Below the pieces are notes generated by a model. It searched no databases. It had not been told where the DNA came from and saw only the letters and a list, made by a program, of their open reading frames with translations. Position numbers and translations under genes: made by a program. Of a stretch of DNA of 40,005 nucleotides, positions 8,365 through 15,308 are shown in pieces. The stretch comes from a virus. The number at the start of each line of letters is the position of its first letter. The first letter of the stretch is position 1. The DNA is taken from IMG/VR virus record IMGVR_UViG_3300031261_000032, positions 1-40,005 of that record; one strand, 5' to 3'.

Positions 8365-8394
8365 ACCCTAGGTTTAAGTACCTAGGGTTTTTTT
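8365..8394 (+). terminator. Intrinsic terminator ending the DNA-metabolism block
   Basis: A 9-bp stem (ACCCTAGGT with ACCTAGGGT) and 6-base loop is followed by a T-run (8388-8394). It lies about 110 bases after the MazG-like gene and marks the boundary with the tRNA/accessory region. Confidence 0.85.
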
Positions 8395-8453
8395 GTGACA
8401 ATTTGTTTGAGGCGTTACTCTTGTATTGCAGATATTGGCAAGACCAATACTCT

Positions 8454-8569
8454 AGTCAATATAGGTGGGATTCGTTCCTGCTAGCTGTTGTGCCTTTAAA
8501 TTAACAGCTCGGTTATTATAATGTATGGTGATGAACCTAGAGTATAATAGCGTGCGGTGAATATTGATT
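8454..8569 (+). ncRNA. Candidate structured RNA with three internal hairpins
   Basis: The stretch 8252-8597 has no convincing gene. Within it, 8454-8462 pairs with 8561-8569 (core TCAATAT / ATATTGA). Inside lie a small GGGA-TTCG-TTCC hairpin (8468-8479), a 7-bp stem AGCTGTT / AACAGCT (8483-8489 with 8503-8509), and a 9-bp stem with one G-U pair (8512-8520 with 8543-8551) that itself contains GGT-GATGA-ACC. A separate hairpin TATTGG / CCAATA (8433-8449) lies just upstream. The layout resembles a folded non-coding RNA just upstream of two tRNAs. I do not recognise the family. Confidence 0.45.
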
Positions 8570-8597
8570 TATTCTATAACTAATTTCTGATCTTTAA

Positions 8598-8670
8598 GCA
8601 GGGGTGATGTAATGGTAGCATGGACGCTTTCTTGTGTCTTGTATTGGTGTAAACCCAATCCCCTGCTCCA
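8598..8670 (+). tRNA. tRNA, anticodon unclear (six-base anticodon loop)
   Basis: The acceptor stem GCAGGGG/CCCCTGC is perfect, with a TCCA 3' end, a D-stem ATGT/GCAT with AATGGTA loop, and a T-stem ATTGG/CCAAT with loop TGTAAAC. The anticodon stem GACGC/GTGTC leaves only six bases (TTTCTT) in the loop, so the anticodon could be TTC or TCT. It may be a degenerate or specially folded tRNA. Confidence 0.65.
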
Positions 8671-8673
8671 ACT

Positions 8674-8748
8674 GCTCGTGTCGTATAGTGGCTAATACCT
8701 CTGTCTTTCCAACAGAAAAAAGCGGGTCGGAACCGCTCACGAGTACCA
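8674..8748 (+). tRNA. tRNA-Glu(TTC)
   Basis: Acceptor GCTCGTG/CACGAGT, anticodon stem TCTGT/ACAGA with loop CTTTCCA (anticodon TTC), T-stem AGCGG/CCGCT with loop GTCGGAA, encoded ACCA end. It lies three bases after the preceding tRNA. Confidence 0.85.
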
Positions 8749-8757
8749 ATTAACATT

Positions 8758-9030
8758 ATGATTGCTGATATTTATGCTTTTTCTAGAGATGGATTTAGAC
8801 ATGATACTTTTCAAAATTTTTTAAACGGTGATTTTCATGGTGTGTTTCAGTTTGACCGGTCTACTATACCACCATATAATCTGTTTAAAGTATCAATCAA
8901 TTTAGATGATTATGATATAAGTTGTGGACCTGGTGTTGTATATAATCATACTGTCTTACATTTTAGAAAGAAAACTATAAACTCCAGACCTGCAGAAAGT
9001 GGTGAACGGAGGCTTGAACCTTATTTATGA
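8758..9030 (+). CDS. Small tagged protein, unknown fold
   Basis: This 90-residue protein follows tRNA-Glu by nine bases. The body is beta-rich, with alternating hydrophobics in FKVSINLDDYDISCG, and has no known motif. It ends GERRLEPYL, the first instance of the shared C-terminal tag. The stop codon overlaps the next start (ATGA), so translation is probably coupled. Confidence 0.7.
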   Translation: MIADIYAFSRDGFRHDTFQNFLNGDFHGVFQFDRSTIPPYNLFKVSINLDDYDISCGPGVVYNHTVLHFRKKTINSRPAESGERRLEPYL

Positions 9031-9296
9031 ATGAATATATAGTAGGAGATGAAGTTTCTGTAACTCTTAATTCTGGTAATCGAGTTAAAGCAAAGATTAT
9101 AAGTATTGATAATGACGAGCTTGCACTAAAGTTTGTAGAGTATACAGAGCTTGTAAACATTGATGCAAGCGGTGGTTCAAGCGGTGGTTCAGGCGGTTGG
9201 CCTACTATTCATAGACACATAAATGAGGTAATCTCTTTAGTATCTAAAACTAGAAAAGAAAATCCTTTTGATAGGAAACTGGAGTTTGATTTATGA
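9027..9296 (+). CDS. Tagged SH3-like small barrel protein with GGS linker
   Basis: This 89-residue protein opens MNEYIVGDEVSVTLNSGN, then VKAKIISIDNDELALKFV, a five-strand pattern typical of SH3/KOW/Tudor-like barrels (GDxV start). A natural linker SGGSSGGSGG near residues 49-59 precedes a short segment and the tag DRKLEFDL. Its N-terminus closely resembles those of the genes at 30665, 32131, 32382 and 33797. It overlaps both neighbours by four bases. Confidence 0.75.
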   Translation: MNEYIVGDEVSVTLNSGNRVKAKIISIDNDELALKFVEYTELVNIDASGGSSGGSGGWPTIHRHINEVISLVSKTRKENPFDRKLEFDL

Positions 9297-9760
9297 AAAT
9301 AACAAAAATAGCTAATAGATGGTATGACGAAAACAATAATAGTTGGTCTACAGAAGAACTAGCTACTCTATACTCACCTACCCTAACTAATTGTAGATGG
9401 TGTAGAGATTGTAGAGATTGTAATTATTGTTGTCTTTGTAGTGATTGTAGTAATTGTAGTAATTGTAGTGGTTGTAGTGGTTGTAGTGGTTGTAGTAATT
9501 GTTATAATTGTAATTGGTGTAGTAGTTGTGGTAGTTGTAATAGTTGTTATAAATGTACTGATTGTAATGATTGTAGAGGTTGTAGTAATTGTAGTAGTTG
9601 TTATAGTTGTAGTTATTGTGGTAATTGTAAAGATTGTTTTCACTGCTATTTATGTAAAATTTGTAGTAACCTTAGATTTTATGAAAAAGGATCACAATTA
9701 AATACTATTATAAGAGTGGAGGCTAATGCTTTTGACAGAAAATTAGAAATAGACTTATGA
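9293..9760 (+). CDS. (Cys-x-x)n repeat protein, about 30 repeats
   Basis: This 155-residue member of the family has 12 copies in this window. The head MKITKIANRWYDENNNSW (residues 1-18) and an S-x-E-E-x-A-T-x-Y-S-P-T-L segment lead into roughly 30 consecutive Cys-x-x triplets (about residues 34-124), mostly C-S-N, C-S-G, C-R-D. A short spacer and the tag FDRKLEIDL end the protein. Almost every Cys is TGT, so the DNA is a near-perfect TGTAGTAAT-type 9-base pattern. Such Cys density suggests metal binding, Fe-S or disulfide-laddered solenoid structure. No characterised family is recognised. Confidence 0.85.
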   Translation: MKITKIANRWYDENNNSWSTEELATLYSPTLTNCRWCRDCRDCNYCCLCSDCSNCSNCSGCSGCSGCSNCYNCNWCSSCGSCNSCYKCTDCNDCRGCSNCSSCYSCSYCGNCKDCFHCYLCKICSNLRFYEKGSQLNTIIRVEANAFDRKLEIDL

Positions 9761-10062
9761 AAAAAGACACACTTGTAACATTAACCAAATTAAAACCCCT
9801 TGAAAATCCAGAGTATCCAACTCCAAATAAAGCAGACTACAGACCAGGACAATTTAATGGAAATGTAAGTTTACCAATAGATTATACAGCTACTGGAATC
9901 TTATTAAAAGATATTGAGGTTGGAGAGCCTATTCTTATGTTCAGACATATTAGAAATGGGATTAAAACTCCTGGTCATTTTTCTTCTAGCCGAGTCTCTA
10001 AAATAGAAGGTAATTTGTTATACACTAATAACAGTATTTATAAAATTGAAATATTAACTTAA
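9757..10062 (+). CDS. Small untagged protein, unknown
   Basis: This 101-residue protein overlaps the Cys-repeat gene by ATGA. The first third is Pro/Lys-rich, then GILLKDIEVGEPILMF and a beta-rich tail, which could be another small barrel. It ends IYKIEILT and so lacks the shared tag, an exception in this run of genes. Confidence 0.65.
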   Translation: MKKDTLVTLTKLKPLENPEYPTPNKADYRPGQFNGNVSLPIDYTATGILLKDIEVGEPILMFRHIRNGIKTPGHFSSSRVSKIEGNLLYTNNSIYKIEILT

Positions 10063-10067
10063 ACTAT

Positions 10068-10490
10068 ATGGAACAACTATATAAAAAGACAAAAAAGAAC
10101 GGTAAGACTAAATATGCTAAGGTAAATTTAAAAGACTTGGCTGATAATTTACTAGTTGATAGAATGACTCTAAGCCCAGGTCTTTGGCTGGTTAAAGAAG
10201 TTCCTAATTGTAAGTCATTAAGTTCAGTTTCTAAAGTATCTAGAATACCGGATTACCCCTACGATTTTACTAGTATAATCATGAATCGTGACGAACTGGC
10301 CGATTTCCTCGTCAAATTTAACAATGATTATTCTAAAAAACATCCTAGCTCAGGGAATGGATGGCAAATATTTCCGAGTTATTCCGAACTAGCTGAGGCT
10401 ATTTTAAATGAATTGATTAGACTGGCTGGCCTAGGATTTGGTGAAAAGCGAGAAGTACCTGTAACTAGAAAATTAGATTTAGAGTTATAA
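10068..10490 (+). CDS. Tagged protein, paralogue of the 10492 gene
   Basis: This 140-residue protein and the next gene share a central pattern: G-x-(W/Y)-L-V-K-x-(V/L)-P-N followed by S-K-x-x-(R/K)-x-P-D. A C-terminal helical region precedes the tag VTRKLDLEL. No enzymatic motif is visible. It is separated from its paralogue by a single base, so the pair probably arose by tandem duplication. Confidence 0.7.
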   Translation: MEQLYKKTKKNGKTKYAKVNLKDLADNLLVDRMTLSPGLWLVKEVPNCKSLSSVSKVSRIPDYPYDFTSIIMNRDELADFLVKFNNDYSKKHPSSGNGWQIFPSYSELAEAILNELIRLAGLGFGEKREVPVTRKLDLEL

Positions 10491-10491
10491 T

Positions 10492-10932
10492 ATGGCAGAC
10501 CTATACTATAAAGTTGGAAAAAGATATAGAGTAGCTTTATCTGATGTAAGTGAAGGAGCTATGACAACATTTTTATCAGAAGATGGAATAAGACCTACCT
10601 TTCTAACTATAGGAAATTTGGAGGCAGGTATATATTTGGTAAAACCACTACCTAATACTACTTTAGTGAGCATAATCTCTAAACTAGCTAAATATCCGGA
10701 TAAACCTGAATTACTGGCTCAAATAAAAGTTACCCAGTCTGAAATGGAATATTTTATTGCTGAGTATAGAAGAACTAGGATTACTAGAATAGGAACTGAT
10801 ACATTAAGTAATCAAGAAATAGCCAAGGTTATTTTTGATTATCTTATAGCTAAATCTGGTATTAAATTTTCGGAGAAGCCGGTTGAAAAAGTTGAACATA
10901 TAGTAGAACGAAAACTAGAACTGGATTTATAA
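10492..10932 (+). CDS. Tagged protein, paralogue of the 10068 gene
   Basis: This 146-residue protein resembles its upstream neighbour (GIYLVKPLPNTT versus GLWLVKEVPNCK) and keeps a similar length. It ends VERKLELDL. tRNA-Ala begins two bases after its stop codon. Confidence 0.7.
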   Translation: MADLYYKVGKRYRVALSDVSEGAMTTFLSEDGIRPTFLTIGNLEAGIYLVKPLPNTTLVSIISKLAKYPDKPELLAQIKVTQSEMEYFIAEYRRTRITRIGTDTLSNQEIAKVIFDYLIAKSGIKFSEKPVEKVEHIVERKLELDL

Positions 10933-10933
10933 C

Positions 10934-11005
10934 GGGGCTATAGTGATAATAGTAGCACGGAAGTTTTGCAAACTTCAGGACACAGAGCGTAACTGTGTAG
11001 TTCCA
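10934..11005 (+). tRNA. tRNA-Ala(TGC)
   Basis: Acceptor GGGGCTA/TAGTTCC (two G-U pairs), anticodon stem GAAGT/ACTTC with loop TTTGCAA, T-stem CACAG/CTGTG. The T-loop is AGCGTAA, with none of the canonical TTC, and the D-loop lacks GG. No CCA is encoded. Confidence 0.8.
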
Positions 11006-11009
11006 ATCC

Positions 11010-11083
11010 GGTCTGGAAGCATTAAAGTGATGCAGAGAACTCTTAATTCTCAGAATAGGGAGCGTTACCCTAGCAGACCACCA
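11010..11083 (+). tRNA. tRNA-Lys(CTT)
   Basis: Acceptor GGTCTG/CAGACC, D-stem GCAT/ATGC, anticodon stem GAGAA/TTCTC with loop CTCTTAA (anticodon CTT), T-stem TAGGG/CCCTA with unusual loop AGCGTTA, encoded ACCA. Confidence 0.85.
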
Positions 11084-11359
11084 ATTAAAACGAATGATCA
11101 AATTGAACATGTAGAACTTATTACTATACCTCTGCCTATAGTACTAGAAATAGTAAAGGAGTATATAGAAGCTAAATATAATCTAACTGGTGGAGAAATA
11201 TTTTTAAGAAAACAAAAAGGACCAACACCTGCTACAGGATATATGAAACTAAATGAGCCTGAATTGTATGATTTAAAATATAGAACTGTTGCAACACAAG
11301 CTGATATACATAAAGATTTATCAGAATTGCTGGAAAGAAAGTTAGAAATTGATTTGTAA
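11084..11359 (+). pseudogene. 5'-truncated tagged ORF downstream of tRNA-Lys
   Basis: The frame is open back through both tRNAs to 10943, but it has no ATG between the tRNA-Lys 3' end and a Met (YMKLNEPE) well inside the frame. The only candidates near the tRNA end are ATT codons at 11084 and 11102. The encoded stretch is protein-like, with amphipathic helices in IPLPIVLEIVKEYIEAKY, and keeps the tag LERKLEIDL. The most economical reading is that insertion of the tRNA pair removed the 5' end of a tagged gene. Use of a non-standard start is the alternative. Confidence 0.55.
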
Positions 11360-11365
11360 GTCATT

Positions 11366-11442
11366 GCAAACGAAGCTTATATGGATAAGCAACCGACTTT
11401 TAATCGGTAGATAGCTTGGTTCGAATCCAGCCGTTTGCACCA
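11366..11442 (+). tRNA. tRNA-Lys(TTT)
   Basis: Acceptor GCAAACG/CGTTTGC, D-stem GCTT/AAGC, anticodon stem ACCGA/TCGGT with loop CTTTTAA, canonical T-loop TTCGAAT, encoded ACCA. Confidence 0.9.
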
Positions 11443-11454
11443 ATTTAATAATTT

Positions 11455-11540
11455 GCACTGTTATCCCGTAGAGGTAGCGGATTCGACTGTAGATCGAATG
11501 CTAAATAGCTCGGGTGGTTCAACTCCATCACAGTGCACCA
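11455..11540 (+). tRNA. tRNA-Tyr(GTA)
   Basis: Acceptor GCACTGT/ACAGTGC, anticodon stem TTCGA/TCGAA with loop CTGTAGA, long variable arm as expected for bacterial Tyr, T-loop TTCAACT, encoded ACCA. Confidence 0.9.
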
Positions 11541-11552
11541 AACCAAAACAAA

Positions 11553-11810
11553 ATGAAAATAAAACTAAAATATAATGCAACGGGTGCAATGAAAATTATC
11601 ATGCACATCTTAAAAAGATCTACTAAACGGCATAAGGCCCTAACTTTTAAACAAATAATGAGAGAAGGTTTAAGACTTTTTGGACCGTATCTTTATAGTG
11701 AAGACTATATGAGAAAAGGTATGGCTGACCTTAGAAGAATAAAATTTAGACTTGTTAATCATAAACCAAAAGATTTAAGGATACAATATAGTTATAGGTA
11801 CATATACTAA
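11553..11810 (+). CDS. Small basic protein, unknown
   Basis: This 85-residue protein is rich in Lys and Arg. I chose the start 11553 (MKIKLKYN) because the longer frame from 11514 begins inside tRNA-Tyr. The middle, ALTFKQIMREGLRLFG, looks helical and could be a small DNA- or RNA-binding helix. No tag. Confidence 0.65.
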   Translation: MKIKLKYNATGAMKIIMHILKRSTKRHKALTFKQIMREGLRLFGPYLYSEDYMRKGMADLRRIKFRLVNHKPKDLRIQYSYRYIY

Positions 11811-11825
11811 TATAGTATAGTGACA

Positions 11826-12839
11826 TTACGAAACATTTTTATGCAAGTGTAATTCAATGGTAGAATGAGGCTCCTCCAAAGCTTTAATGGGCGTTCGACT
11901 CGCCTCACTTGCTTGTAATTGTTTAATTAATAAATTAGGTTCTTTTACTATTTCCTCCCAATTACCACCATATTTTTTAGTCTTAATGATAACTAGATTT
12001 GGCACTTTAGCTGTTTTCATTTTGTACTCTGCTTCTTTAGTAATATATCCTTTCAATTCAACGAAAATATTGTTTAAAATAAAGTCAGGATAGTAATTGC
12101 GGGATTTACCGTCTAACGTAGTATAAGGAAATCCTTTTAAGTTTCTAGAATAAGATAGATTTAATTGTTCGGCTATTTTGCAAAAATTATATTCCATAGT
12201 TGACTGACAGTGTATTATTGTACCATCTTTTTTGGTATAGTCTGAGTGTTTACCCCAACCTCCACCTTTACGAGGGCCTCCGGTTTTACCTTTCAATACT
12301 TTTGATTGCAGTAACTTATAACAAGCTGAAGAACATGTTGACTTTCTGCAGTGTGTTTTAAATGGGTTAAGACATATTATACATATTTTATTCACTATTT
12401 TAACGACTTGTCCATTTTTATATCTAAAACGAGGAATACCGTCGTTTTCGTAACGATTTTTTAATGCTAAACTTATGTTCATATTTTTAGTTTTAATTTG
12501 TTTTGTTGTTAGATGACTATTCCTATATTTAGCGCTGCAAGACTTATTGCAAAAATTTAGTTTTGTTCGTTTGATTTCCTTCTGTAATTTATATCTTGTT
12601 TTTCCACACTGAGCACAAGTTACAAGTTTTGCAGCATTAGGTTTGCATTGTTTTGAACAATAATCGGACACACGACAACTAAGTTTATTTGCAATCTGAC
12701 GTTGCACTTCATTTTTATTTTTGTAGTATGTTTTATGACAATTACAACATTCTAAAGGTATAAGATCTCTAGAACCACAAGTGTCAAATATAGCTTGTAA
12801 CATCAATATCTTCATATGAGTTATATTACCACTATCCAC
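11826..12839 (-). CDS. Zinc-finger PD-(D/E)xK homing-type endonuclease
   Basis: This is the only minus-strand gene, about 337 residues. Several Cys clusters (CCNCHKTYY, CSKQC, CAQCGKTRY, CNKSC, CIICLNPF, CSSAC) suggest zinc ribbons for DNA recognition. Near the C-terminus YYPDFILNNIFVELKGY gives Asp and Glu-x-Lys of a PD-(D/E)xK nuclease, after a TMEYNFCKIAEQL helix, as in some phage homing endonucleases. It sits between tRNA-Gly and tRNA-Asp on the opposite strand, typical of a mobile free-standing endonuclease. Its last 28 or so codons run antisense through tRNA-Gly, so the natural stop may have been lost. The exact start is uncertain. Confidence 0.75.
   Translation of the reverse strand: MDSGNITHMKILMLQAIFDTCGSRDLIPLECCNCHKTYYKNKNEVQRQIANKLSCRVSDYCSKQCKPNAAKLVTCAQCGKTRYKLQKEIKRTKLNFCNKSCSAKYRNSHLTTKQIKTKNMNISLALKNRYENDGIPRFRYKNGQVVKIVNKICIICLNPFKTHCRKSTCSSACYKLLQSKVLKGKTGGPRKGGGWGKHSDYTKKDGTIIHCQSTMEYNFCKIAEQLNLSYSRNLKGFPYTTLDGKSRNYYPDFILNNIFVELKGYITKEAEYKMKTAKVPNLVIIKTKKYGGNWEEIVKEPNLLIKQLQASEASRTPIKALEEPHSTIELHLHKNVS
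11843..11913 (+). tRNA. tRNA-Gly(TCC)
   Basis: Acceptor GCAAGTG/CACTTGC, D-stem ATTC/GAAT with AATGGTA loop, anticodon stem AGGCT/AGCTT with loop CCTCCAA, T-loop TTCGACT. No CCA encoded. It overlaps the 3' end of the minus-strand endonuclease gene. Confidence 0.88.
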
Positions 12840-12862
12840 TCCAAACTAGCAACAACGATTAT

Positions 12863-12938
12863 GCTCTATTAATGTAAGGGTTAGCAATGCCGACCTGTCA
12901 CGCCGGAAGAACGGATTCGAGTTCCGTATAGAGCGCCA
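12863..12938 (+). tRNA. tRNA-Asp(GTC)
   Basis: Acceptor GCTCTAT/ATAGAGC, anticodon loop CTGTCAC (GTC), T-stem ACGGA/TCCGT with loop TTCGAGT, encoded GCCA. The anticodon stem has one A-C mismatch. Confidence 0.87.
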
Positions 12939-12948
12939 CTAAAACAAA

Positions 12949-13473
12949 ATGACAATAACTAAAAGAGACGATAGATGGTATGATGAACGAGGTAATAGTT
13001 GGAGAACAGAAGAATCAGCTACTACATACTCACTTACCCTAATTAATTGTAGAGATTGTAGTAATTGTAATAATTGTATAGGTTGTAGTAGTTGTAGTAG
13101 TTGTAGTGGTTGTAATAGTTGTAGTGGTTGTAGTACTTGTTATAATTGTAGTGGTTGTAGTGCTTGTAATATTTTTAATTATTGTCATGATTGCAGTAGT
13201 TGTTTTAATTGTTATAGTTGTACTGATTGTAGTAATTGTAGTGATTGTAATTATTGTAGTCGTTGTAGTGATTGTAGTAGTTGCAGTAATTGTATTGATT
13301 GTAATATTTGTAGTGATTGTAGTTATTGTAGTAGTTGTAGTAGTTGTACTAACTGTAATCATTGTGAATTGTGTGGAAAATTAGTTGATCAAAAGTTTCA
13401 AGAAAAGATTAAAGACCCATTAATTAGGACAGAGTTTAATGTAGAAAACAGGTTACTAGAACCAGACTTATAA
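12949..13473 (+). CDS. (Cys-x-x)n repeat protein, about 36 repeats
   Basis: This 174-residue member starts ten bases after tRNA-Asp with head MTITKRDDRWYDERGNSW. About 36 triplets follow. One repeat has Phe in place of Cys (F-N-Y). The repeat ends C-E-L-C, then a helical spacer and the tag ENRLLEPDL. The head is nearly identical to that of the 16155 gene, but the C-terminal spacer is different, so the copies are mosaics. Confidence 0.85.
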   Translation: MTITKRDDRWYDERGNSWRTEESATTYSLTLINCRDCSNCNNCIGCSSCSSCSGCNSCSGCSTCYNCSGCSACNIFNYCHDCSSCFNCYSCTDCSNCSDCNYCSRCSDCSSCSNCIDCNICSDCSYCSSCSSCTNCNHCELCGKLVDQKFQEKIKDPLIRTEFNVENRLLEPDL

Positions 13474-13477
13474 ATTT

Positions 13478-13759
13478 ATGCAGTTAATTGAACAAACAAT
13501 ACTAGACTATATTGTAAAACCTGATAAACTTGAAACTAAGTTGTCTCATATTATTGGATTTAATATAGTCAAAAACAAGCTATCACCAACCTCAATCAAA
13601 TGTGTTACTACAATACTAGAACAGGAAAAGGATGCAGTGGATTATTTTACTGTTCATCCATATACTAGGCTAGGTTGTGATAATACCAATTATGATAGGC
13701 AAAATGATTCTTTGTACCAATCACCTAACCAATTTCGTTACTTAACATACACTGATTAA
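13478..13759 (+). CDS. Small protein preceding the Cas4-like nuclease, unknown
   Basis: This 93-residue, mainly helical N-terminal half has a YDRQNDSLYQSPNQFRYLTY tail. Its stop overlaps the start of the nuclease gene (TAATG), implying coupled translation and perhaps a shared role. No motif recognised. Confidence 0.65.
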   Translation: MQLIEQTILDYIVKPDKLETKLSHIIGFNIVKNKLSPTSIKCVTTILEQEKDAVDYFTVHPYTRLGCDNTNYDRQNDSLYQSPNQFRYLTYTD

Positions 13760-14532
13760 TGACCTGGCGCTTCTCACATTCAAGTATAGGAAGTTACAAG
13801 CAATGTCCTAAGAAGTATGAACTTACCTACCTTCAAAAAGGTAAAGTACAAAAAGAGGATACAGTTGAACTATTCTTAGGAAAAAGGGTGCATGAATGTT
13901 TAGAAGTATTATATCACTATGCTAATTTAGGCAATACCTGGCTTTTAAAAGATTTGACTGATCTATTTATCGTTTTATGGGAAGAGAAATGGAATAATGA
14001 TATAAAGATAGTTAGATTCGGCCTACCTGCTCTACATTACCTTGATTTAGGTATAAAACAACTAACTGACTACTATAATAAGTATCATCCTTTCAACCAA
14101 CACAAATCCCTGAGTTTAGAGCAGAAGCTATATTTTAATTTAGCCCAAGATGAAAAGTATGTAATGTCTGGAGTAATTGATAGGATAGAAGAAATTGAGC
14201 CTGACTATCTAGCTATTCATGATTATAAGACTGGTAAGAATATGATGAGTCAGAAAGAATGTGACTCAGACCGACAACTTGCTACTTATGCTATTGGGGT
14301 TTTAAATAAATATCCTGCTACTCAAAAAATTGATTTAGTCTGGCATTATCTACTATATAATGTTGAAGTTGTATCTAGTAGGACTGCTGAACAATTAGAA
14401 AAGTTAAAGGTTGAACTGATAACAGATATTGATACTATATCTAAAGCTGTTACAGATAATAACTTCAAAACTAATATATCACGTTTATGTGATTGGTGTG
14501 AAGTTAAGAAATTTTGTCCTGCTCACAAATAA
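13759..14532 (+). CDS. Cas4/RecB-family PD-(D/E)xK Fe-S nuclease
   Basis: This 257-residue protein has the order Cys16 (SYKQCPKKYE), His45 (GKRVHECLE), Asp141 (SGVIDRIEE), Asp155-x-Lys157 (IHDYKTGK), then Gln173 in DRQLATYAIG. It ends with Cys244, Cys247 and Cys253 in RLCDWCEVKKFC. This is the complete RecB-like nuclease core with the four-Cys 4Fe-4S clasp known from AddB and Cas4. It is likely a 5'-to-3' DNA exonuclease in recombination or host DNA processing. No CRISPR array or cas gene is present nearby, so a CRISPR role is not supported. Confidence 0.85.
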   Translation: MTWRFSHSSIGSYKQCPKKYELTYLQKGKVQKEDTVELFLGKRVHECLEVLYHYANLGNTWLLKDLTDLFIVLWEEKWNNDIKIVRFGLPALHYLDLGIKQLTDYYNKYHPFNQHKSLSLEQKLYFNLAQDEKYVMSGVIDRIEEIEPDYLAIHDYKTGKNMMSQKECDSDRQLATYAIGVLNKYPATQKIDLVWHYLLYNVEVVSSRTAEQLEKLKVELITDIDTISKAVTDNNFKTNISRLCDWCEVKKFCPAHK

Positions 14533-14537
14533 TTTTA

Positions 14538-14613
14538 GGCTGTATAGTGAAAGTGGATATCATACAATTCTTCTAAATTTGAGTTCCTGGTTCGATCCCA
14601 GGTACAGCCACCA
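14538..14613 (+). tRNA. tRNA-Arg(TCT)
   Basis: Acceptor GGCTGTA/TACAGCC, anticodon loop CTTCTAA, T-stem CCTGG/CCAGG with loop TTCGATC, encoded ACCA. One T-T mismatch in the anticodon stem. Confidence 0.87.
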
Positions 14614-14677
14614 TTTTAAAACCGAAGCCGTTGAACTTCATTAAATCTTCAACAAACAACAAATAAACACTAACTAT

Positions 14678-15220
14678 ATGAATAAAGTACCTATTACTAA
14701 AACCGCCCTACAAGCACTTTCAACTCCTACTAAAGATGTGATTGACAAGGCTTCACCACTAATTAAACGCTTTGCTGAAATTATCATGGGTTATTATAGC
14801 CCTGAAGAACCAGCTGTTTTTGAGTCTGAAGGAGATAAGATAGTCCAAGCTTTGTTTGATAAATGGCCTAAAGATGATACTACTTTGCGGCTAGCTGAAT
14901 TGACTGAAGCTATTTACGGATATAAGCCTGTTGTTAAAGATAATAAGACGATTAAATTTGGAGAATTGATTAAGTACAATAGTGACGTCTATGTAACTGT
15001 GCATAGTGATAGTAATAGTTTTTATGTTGCTTCAGTGAATGGAGCAAATTGTCTACGTCTATATCCAAATAATGCTATTAATAAAGTTACGGCTGCTGAA
15101 GCTGGTATTTTTGTTAAAGAATTCTTGAAAGTTAAACCTAGTATATTACTTACTACGCTAGGTAAGGTAGCTATCAGTATTGTTTTAGAGTTTTTGGAAC
15201 AGGTTGGAGATAATATTTAA
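14678..15220 (+). CDS. Unknown protein, 180 residues
   Basis: The gene is preceded by a long A/C-rich leader after tRNA-Arg. The N-terminal half is helical; the middle (KFGELIKYNSDVYVTVHSDS) is beta-rich and could form a small barrel, and the tail is a hydrophobic helix. No catalytic or binding motif recognised. It stands alone between tRNAs. Confidence 0.7.
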   Translation: MNKVPITKTALQALSTPTKDVIDKASPLIKRFAEIIMGYYSPEEPAVFESEGDKIVQALFDKWPKDDTTLRLAELTEAIYGYKPVVKDNKTIKFGELIKYNSDVYVTVHSDSNSFYVASVNGANCLRLYPNNAINKVTAAEAGIFVKEFLKVKPSILLTTLGKVAISIVLEFLEQVGDNI

Positions 15221-15226
15221 TCTAGT

Positions 15227-15302
15227 TGGTGTGTAGCTCAATTGGTAGAGCAATCGATTGTTACTCGATAGGTTCTTGGTCCGACTCCAAGCACACCAGC
15301 CA
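15227..15302 (+). tRNA. tRNA-Asn(GTT)
   Basis: Acceptor TGGTGTG/CACACCA, D-arm AGCTC..GAGC with GG, anticodon stem ATCGA/TCGAT with loop TTGTTAC, T-stem CTTGG/CCAAG with loop TCCGACT, encoded GCCA. Confidence 0.9.
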
Positions 15303-15308
15303 ACATTT

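Noticed and set aside
9383-9643. Long antisense ORF made of Thr/Ile repeats over the Cys tract (also at 13039-13362 and 24232-24462)
   Set aside because: It is a by-product of the 9-base periodic TGTAGTAAT-type DNA, whose other frames also stay open. The sense frame has the conserved head, tag and ATGA linkage.
9441-9701. Plus-strand poly-Val/Ile ORFs overlapping Cys repeats (also 13106, 21587, 28344, 29335, 31468)
   Set aside because: Same periodicity artefact in a shifted frame; no conserved ends and no consistent start context.
10943-11093. Start of the 10943 ORF inside tRNA-Ala and tRNA-Lys
   Set aside because: The first 50 codons translate two complete tRNA genes, so they are unlikely to be coding. 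The same reasoning moved the starts of the 11514, 18361, 27419 and 34899 frames downstream.
13759-14532. Cas4 of a CRISPR adaptation module
   Set aside because: The fold matches the Cas4/AddB nuclease family, but no cas1, cas2 or repeats are near. Phage recombination nuclease is the better reading.
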